Assembly: GCF_014529935.1 (NCBI RefSeq)
Contig: NZ_JACVFC010000003.1
Location: 124,001-188,000, forward strand
Direction: 5' to 3'
DNA: 64,000 bases
From: Chitinophaga qingshengii
GTDB lineage: Bacteria > Bacteroidota > Bacteroidia > Chitinophagales > Chitinophagaceae
Shown here: piece after piece, positions 37,701-46,700 of the stretch
Layout: every line of letters starts with the position of its first letter
How positions within the stretch are numbered: position 1 is the first letter of the stretch
Made by a program: the position numbers and the translations under genes
The notes under the pieces: model-generated
Told to the model about the DNA's origin: nothing
Databases searched by the model: none
What the model saw: only the letters and a program-made list of their open reading frames with translations

Positions 37701-40700
37701 CGTGCCGTTGTGTATAGAACGCTCCGTGGAGATGATCATCAGCATATTAGGTATACTGAAGGCTGGCGGCGCCTATGTGCCCGTAGATCCTGAATATCCG
37801 GCAGACCGGGTACAGTATATCGTGCGCGATTGCGGTGCACAGTTAGTGATCGCCAGTGACGCTACAAAAGAAAAATTCGCATCCCTGGAGGTAGCCCTGG
37901 TGACACCGGATATGACAGCCGCTGAATTAGTGACAGCACCGGTAACCGGCCCGGCGCCGGGAGATCTGGCCTATGTGATTTACACCTCCGGATCTACCGG
38001 CAGACCTAAAGGCGCCATGATAGAACATGCAGGCATGTTAAACCACCTCTATGCCAAAACCACTGATCTGAAAGTTGACCAGGATACGGTATTGGCCTTT
38101 ACTGCCTCTTTTACGTTTGATATATCTGTCTGGCAGATGCTGGCCGCCCTGTTACATGGTGGTCGCACCGTCGTTTACCGGGAACAGCTGATCCTTGATC
38201 CGGTATCCCTGATCCGCACAGTGGAGAAAGATAAAGTAACGATCCTGGAATTGGTGCCTTCTTATCTGTCGACCGTACTGGCGGAAGATATACGGGTGAA
38301 ACTACATCACCTGAAATGGTTGCTGGTAACGGGAGAAGCGATCAGTCAACCCGTATTGCAACAATGGTTTAATCATCCTGACTATGGACATGTTCCGGTA
38401 GTTAACGCTTACGGACCTACGGAGGCGTCGGATGATATCACCCATTACTTTATGTATGAAGCGCCTGAGCGCACCAATATCCCACTGGGCAAACCGTTGC
38501 AGAACCTGAAGATTTATATCCTGGACCAGTCCATGCAGTTATGCCCTGTAGGCGTGGCGGGTGAAATCTGTGTTTCCGGTATTGGTGTGGGCCGTGGCTA
38601 CCTGAAGCAAGGTGCGCTTACCGCTGCCAGCTTCGTTACCGATCCTTTCAGGGAGGGCGTACGCATGTATCGCACCGGCGATCTCGGCAGATGGTTGCCC
38701 GATGGCAATCTCGAAAACCTCGGCCGGCTCGATCACCAGGTAAAAGTACGCGGACACCGGATTGAACTGGGGGAAATTGAAAACGCCTTACAACAGATAG
38801 AACTGCTGAAACAGTCCGTGGTACTGGCTAAGACCGATACCAACAGCGCCGGTCAACACAAACGGCTGACCAGCTATTATGTGCCCGATCATCAATTGGT
38901 GCTGCAACAGGAAGAAATGTTATACCAACAACAACAGGAAAACTGGCATGAGCTATGGGAAACAGAGTATGCCAGAACAGAGGAGGCGGGAGACAGTGAA
39001 GCAGAATTCAACCTCACCGGCTGGAATGACACCTTTACCGGAAAGCCTATACCGGAAACGGATATGCGTAAATGGCTGGATGATACGGTAGAGAGTATCC
39101 TGGCCGAACACCCAAGCCGGGTGCTGGAACTGGGATGTGGTGCAGGTTTGCTCTATTATCAGCTGGCTGGCCATATCAACAAATACGTGGGTATGGACTT
39201 TTCCAGTGTATCCGTTGACGCTATACGCCGCCGCATCGGCAAAGGCGAGCGGGAATACCCTGAAACCGTGCTGAAAGTAGGTGCTGCCCACGAAATAGAA
39301 AAAGTGGCGGATCATATAGTCGATATGGTTATACTGAACTCTGTTGTCCAGTATTTCCCCGGTAAAAAATACCTCTCCGATATCATCCGGGATTGTATCC
39401 CCTTGTTAAAAGATGGTGGCCGTATCGTGCTGGGCGATGTGCGGGACAACCGGTTGCTAAAGCTGTTGAAAACGCGGTTGTTGCTGGATAAGTTCCACGA
39501 CCGCACCGATATACGGGAACTGATGTGGGGCGTAGACCAGGAACTGCTGAAAGAAGAAGAATTATGCTTCTCTCCTGATTATTTCTACCAGTTGAAAGCG
39601 CTTCATCCGGAGGTGACGCATGTAGATATCCAGCTGAAAAAAGGCGATTATGTGAATGAACTGACACTGTACCGCTATACGGTGGTAATTTATGTAGGTG
39701 TCGAAAAACCGCTGCTGGAGCCAGCCTGGATACCGTGGAATGAAATAGTGGACAAAAAAGGTATCCTCACACAACTGGCTAATGGTGTTGCTTCCATCGC
39801 GCTGCGTGATGTGCCTAACCCACGTTTGTGGAGAGAAACATTATTGGAAAAAGGAATAAAAGACAACACCCTGCTCACAGTGGGAGATCTGACAAACTAT
39901 ATCGCAACGCCCGATAGCGGCAGCAATATCGCTGAGGAGTTGTTGCGCGTGGCCAGGGAACAGGGATATCATTACCGGTTTTTGTTGAATGATGATCCCC
40001 TGAAGATGAACCTGCTGCTGGAAAGAAATGCGGCTGAGGGATTTGTGAAACAGGCCTATGGTCATACTCCGGGAGCTGCTACGGTAGCGAATATCCCGTT
40101 GTTCAACGATATCTGCGGATTGTTGCAACAGGATATCCGTAAGCAGTTGAAGGCACGCCTGCCGGATTACATGGTGCCGGCTGATTTTGTGGCGTTGTTA
40201 CGTTTACCCCTGACCGGCAACGGTAAGGTAGACCGTAAATTCCTGATGTTGCGGGAAGACATGCAGCGCAGAAGTCTCATTAACTATAAACCACCGGTTA
40301 CCCTGCTGGAACAACTCCTCACGGATATCTGGCAGGAGTTGCTGGGACAAGACCAGGTAGGAACGCATGATAATTTCTTTGAATTGGGTGGTCACTCCCT
40401 GATGGCTACCAGAGCTGTTTCTGCCATCCGCAAAAAAATAGCGGTGGAAGTAACCGTGAAAGATTTCTTCCTGTATCCCACCATTGTACAACTGGCAGCA
40501 TATCTGCAACGACAGCATAAAAATGAAGAAGCGGTGCCGGAGATTAAAGCCCTGCCACGACCCGCACGTATTCCGCTTTCGTATAGCCAGGAACGTTTGT
40601 GGTTTGTTGACCGTCTCGAAGGAAGTGTACAGTATCACATGCCCGCTACATTGAGGTTGCGCGGTTCATTGGATATAGCAGCCCTGCACGAGGCGCTGGC

Positions 40701-43700
40701 TACTATCGTGAACCGGCATGAAGTGTTGCGTACCGTGATCCGATGGGAGGATGGGACGCCCTTCCAGCAAATACTTCCGGAGCATCAATGGCGTTTGGCC
40801 GTTACCGATGGCAGCGCTTATACACCGGCGCAATTGCATGCCCTTGCTGGTAATTTGGTGGCGCAACCATTTAATCTTTCCACTGATCATACCCTGCGCG
40901 CCCACCTGGTTACCCTGTCAGCGGAGGAATACCTGCTGGTGGTGGTATTACACCATATTGCAGCTGATGGCTGGTCTATCACCATACTGGTGAAAGAACT
41001 GGTGGAGCTGTACGAGGCTATTGCTACCGGTCGTGCAGCGCAACTGCCGGAACTGGAAATACAGTATGCAGACTATGCCATCTGGCAACGGGATTACCTC
41101 TCTGCAGCTGTGCTGGAAAATAAGCTGGCTTACTGGAAAGAAAAACTGTCCGGCGCCGGGGTCCTGGCCTTAACCACCGATTATCCGCGACCTGCCGTAC
41201 AGAGCATACGCGGCGCCTCCATTGCTTTCCGGATCGATAGGGAACTGTCGGAACAGCTGCAGGCATTGTCCCGCAGACAAGGTGTTACGCTCTTTATGAC
41301 GCTGTTGTCGGCATTTAAGGTGCTGTTGTACCGTTACAGCGGTCAGGAAGATATCTGTGTAGGTACACCGGTGGCTGGCAGAACATTGCAGGAAACGGAA
41401 AAACTGATAGGGTTCTTTATCAATACACTGGCGTTGCGCAGTGATTTGAGCAATCAGCCATCGTTTATCTCCCTGTTACAACAGGTGAAGGCGACTACGC
41501 TCAGTGCTTACGACAACCAGGAAGTGCCGCTGGAAAAAATCGTGGAAACCGTGGTGAAAGAACGGGATATCAGCCATAGTCCGCTGTTCCAGGTGTTGTT
41601 TGTATTACAGAACATGCCCGCTGCACCGGAAATCAAACTGGGCAATGTACGGTTGACGCAGGAAGATGCAGAGAAAAAAACGACGCAATTTGACCTTACC
41701 CTGGTGATAGAAGAAGGTGCCAATGGATTGACCGGTCAACTGGAATATTGCACGGACCTCTTCCATGCAGATACCATTAAACGAATGGTACAACATTTCC
41801 GGCAGTTGCTGCGTGCGATTGTAACAGCGCCTGAAACGCAGATACACCGGCTGCCGCTGTTGCATGCTGTGGAAGAAGAACAGTTGCTGACCGGGTTTAA
41901 TCAGACTGCCACCCGCTGGCCGGTTGATGCCACGCTGGTAGACCTTTTCCGGGCGCAGGTTTCGCTCACACCGGATGCTGCTGCGGTAGTAGCCGGTACG
42001 GAAAACCGGACTTACAAAGAGCTGGATCAGCATTCGGATAGGATAGCAGCACACTTACAAAACAAAGGCGTACAGCCGGGAACGTTAGTGCCGTTGTATA
42101 TTTCCCGTTCTGCAGATATGATTACCGCGATATTGGGTGTGCTGAAGGTTGGAGCAGTGTATGTGCCGATAGATCCGGAGTACCCGCAGGAAAGGGTGGC
42201 TTATATAGTGAAGGATACCGGCGCGTCACTGCTGGTGACCAATGGGGTAGCTAACCTGCCGGTGGAAATTGAGGTGATAGATACGAATAGTCCGGATGAA
42301 GATATACCAGCCCTGGCCGCCGTTACCCTGCAGCCGTCAGATCCGGCTTATGTGATTTATACTTCCGGGTCTACCGGTCAGCCTAAAGGCGTACTGGCAG
42401 AACACCGGTCGGTAGTGAACCTGATCATCGGCAACAGCCGGCGTTTAGGCATTGAGCCGGATGAACGGGTATTGTTGTTCTCCAACTACACTTTCGATGC
42501 CTCTGTAGAACAGATTTTCAGCGCATTGCTGAATGGCGCCGCCCTGGTGATACCATCAGCCGCGATACTGGCAGATCCGCGTTTGTTTGAACGTTTCCTG
42601 GAAGAGCAACGCATCACCCACCTGGAATGTACGCCCGGATTCCTGGCAAATATCACTCCCGCGCGGTATGGAGGGCTGAAACGTATCCTCTGCGGCGGCG
42701 AGGCTTGTCCGCAGGAACTGGCGGCACGCTGGAGCAGTCTGACCAGCTTCTATAACGTATACGGACCTACTGAGACGACGGTATCCGCTACATTGTATCC
42801 ATACGCAGAAGATGCTCCTTGTCACGCCGGGATATTGCCGGTGGGTAAACCACTGGATAACGTACAGGCGTACGTGGTAGATGTATTTGGACAGCTGGCG
42901 CCTATTGGCGTGGGCGGCGAATTATGGCTGGCCGGCGCCGGTGTAACCCGTGGTTATTATAACCAGCCGGCATTAACAGCAGAGAAATTTATATCCAACC
43001 CTTTCAGTCAAAACGGTGACCGGATTTATAAAACCGGTGACAGGGTGCGCTGGTTGCCGGATGGTACCCTCGTATTCCTGGGCCGAACAGACGACCAGGT
43101 GAAGATAAGGGGGTACCGGGTGGAACCGGGCGAAACAGAAAGGATGTTGCTGGATTCCGGGCTGGTGAAGGATGCCACCGTTATCGCAGATACCGATGCC
43201 AATGGTGATACGCGGTTAGCCGGTTACATCGTTCCGGTGGATGTATTTGATAACGAAGGCCTGGTGGCTTATCTCCGTGAAAGACTGCCACAGTACCTGA
43301 TTCCGGCGGTGTTGGTCCCCCTGGATAAACTGCCGCTGACCACTAATGGCAAGATCGATAAACGCGCCTTGCCACACCCGGATACCGGAGTATTGCCTGC
43401 TCAGGGATATGTAGCTCCCCGTAACCAAACGGAAGAGCAGCTGGCTACTATCTGGCGCGAATTACTCGGCATACAACAGATAGGGATATACGATAATTTC
43501 TTTGAACTGGGTGGTCACTCCCTGCTCGCCATGCGTCTGCAGGCTGCAATACGCACCCTGCTTTCTGCCGACGTACCGGTGAAAACACTGTTCCGGCATC
43601 ATACCATTGCCGCATTGGCAGTAAATCTGCAGCCGGGGACCGGGCTGATACCGGTGACAGCAGCAGAACGGCCGGTGAACATACCGCTGTCGTACGCCCA

Positions 43701-46700
43701 GGAACGCCTGTGGTTTATCGACCAGCTGGAAGGCAGCATATCGTACCATATGCCGGTAGTGCTGCATTTAAAAGGCGGGGTGAATATAGATGCCCTGTCC
43801 CGCACCTTGCAGGAAATTGTGAACCGACACGAAGTACTGCGTACCGTGATCATCACCATAGACGGCACTCCCTACCAGCAGGTGTTGGACAAAGGCCAAT
43901 GGAGCCTGGAAACGATCACTGTGCAACAGCCGTTGACCACTGAGGATATCACGGCCCTGGTGAACCAGCCCTTTGACCTCTCGCGCGACCATATGCTGAG
44001 AGCTGTGCTGGTGAATACCACCACTGATGAGCAGGTACTGGTGCTGACGCTTCACCATATCGCCAGCGATGGATGGTCTATGTCTGTACTCGCCGGAGAA
44101 CTGGAGGAATACTACCAGGCGTTTGTCACCGATCAGGCCCCGCAATTGCCGGAGTTGGCTATTCAATATGCCGATTATGCCATCTGGCAACGTGCATCAT
44201 TACCGGAAGCGGTACTGGAAGAACAGCTGGGCTACTGGAAACAAAAACTATCGGGAACGGATACACTGCAATTGCCGCTGGATTATCCAAGGCCGGCCGT
44301 GCAAAGCAATCGTAGCAGGGCTGCCAGCTTTAAGATAGATGCTGCGCTGACGACACAACTGCAGCTGTTGTCCCGCCGGCAGCAAACCACCTTGTTCATG
44401 ACTTTACTGGCTGCGTTCAAAGTATTGTTGCACCGCTACAGCGGGCAGACCGATATCTGTATCGGTACGCCTACCGCTGGCAGAACACGGAAAGAGACAG
44501 AAGGGCTGATTGGCTTTTTCATTAACACGCTGGCGTTACGCAGCGATCTGTCGGATAATCCGTCCTTCATAGCGTTGTTGCAGCAGGTAAAACAAACTGC
44601 GCTCAGTGCCTACGATCATCAGGAAGTGCCGCTGGAAAAGATAGTGGAAGCAGTGGTGAAAGAACGTAATCTCAGCCATGCTCCATTATTCCAGGCGATG
44701 TTTATGCTGCAGAACATGCCATCGGTAACGGATATACGTTTGGAAGGACTGGAAATAGCCGCCGAATCGGCTGTGCAGACAGCGGGTCAGTTTGATCTGA
44801 GTTTGTCCATGGAAGAAGCAGACGGTGTACTGACTGGTTTCCTGGAATATGCTACCGACTTGTTTACCGCTGCTACCATTGATAGACTGATTACCCATTT
44901 TAAACAGCTGTTACAGGCTGTTGTGGCGTCGCCGGCTGCACCGGTCAGCCAGTTGGACATGCTGAACGCCGCAGAGAAAAATACGTTGCTGGAGGTGTTC
45001 AACAACACCGCTATGCCTTACCCTGCTGATAAAACCATCCTGGAGTTACTGGCTGCACAGGCGGCGCTCACGCCGGATGCAACGGCCGTCGTGCGGGGAA
45101 CCGAAAGGCTTTCCTACGAGGAGCTGGACCGGCGCGCTACCTACCTGGCGCGTCACCTCATCACGGTGGGCGTGCAGGCAGAAACGCTGGTACCCGTTTG
45201 TGTGGACCGCTCGCCGAACATGGTAGTAGCCATACTGGCCATTCTGAAGGCCGGCGGGGCTTATGTGCCGGTGGACCCGGCATACCCGGCAGAACGTATC
45301 GGATACATTTTGCAGGATACCGCTGCCACGGTAGCTGTTGCCAGCCAAAGCAACGTATCGTTGCTGGGAGGCGCCGCTAATATAGTGGTACTGGAAACAG
45401 TATTCCAGGGTTATACCGGCGGACCGGTAACGGCACTGGAAACATTGCCTGCGGCGGATACCGCCGCCTATGTGATTTATACCTCCGGGTCTACGGGAAG
45501 GCCTAAAGGCGTGGTCATCGAACATCATAACCTGTATGGTTTCATCCGCTGGAGTATACAGGAATTTGCTGCCAGTCCGTTTGAAATCGTGTATGCGACA
45601 ACGTCCGTTTGTTTTGATTTGTCCGTGTTTGAACTCTTCCTGCCGCTAAGTACCGGGATACCATTGCGCATACTGGAAAACGGCCTGGAAGTGCCGGCCT
45701 GGCTTGAAAAAGATACCGCGGTGTTGCTCAATACGGTGCCCAGTGTGGTTCAGAGCCTGTTGACGGCGAAGATGGACCTGTCGGCTATCAGCGTACTGAA
45801 TATGGCGGGAGAGCCAATACCCGCTGAAGTGATCAGAAGCCCGTTCCTGGAAGGAATGGAAGTACGGAATCTCTATGGTCCTTCTGAATCTACCACCTAC
45901 AGCACCAGTTATACTTTCGCGGATAACAAGGAAGTGCTGATCGGCAAACCGGTACATAATACCCGTATATACCTCACCGGTAGTAACGGGGAACTGGCGC
46001 CCATAGGAGCTATAGGAGAAATTTGTATTGCCGGTGCCGGTCTGGCTCGCGGGTACCTGCATCAGCCTGCGTTGACGGCAGAAAAATTTGTGACAGATCC
46101 TTTTGCTGCCACGAACGGCAGGATGTATAAAACCGGTGATCTGGGCAGCTGGTTGCCCGATGGTAACCTGCAGTATCTGGGCCGTAAAGATGATCAGGTG
46201 AAGATCCGCGGATATCGTATAGAACCTGGTGAAATAGAAGTGGTATTGCAACAAAGCGGACTGGTGAAACAGGCGGTAGTGCAGGTGAAGCCTGATGTGG
46301 CTGCTCACCAGCCCTATACCGGCGAACGTAAACTGGTGGCCTGGTTTGTGCCCGCTGAAAACCAGGATAAGGCGCAGCTGATTCAATACCTCAAAACAAA
46401 ACTGCCGGACTATATGATCCCCTCCGTGTGGGTAGCGCTTTCGGCCATGCCGCTGACGGCCAACGGAAAAACGGACCGGCGTGCCTTGCCCAATCCGGAT
46501 ATGACCGCGTTGTCAGGAGCCAGTTATGTAGCGCCCCGCAATGAAACAGAGACTGTATTACAGGAGATCTGGTCTGTATTATTACAGCTACCACGGATAG
46601 GCATATACGATAATTTCTTTGAACTGGGCGGTCACTCGTTATTGGTGATCCGGGTGCTATCTGCTATCCGCAACCGCCTTGACGAAGTGGTGACTGTGAA

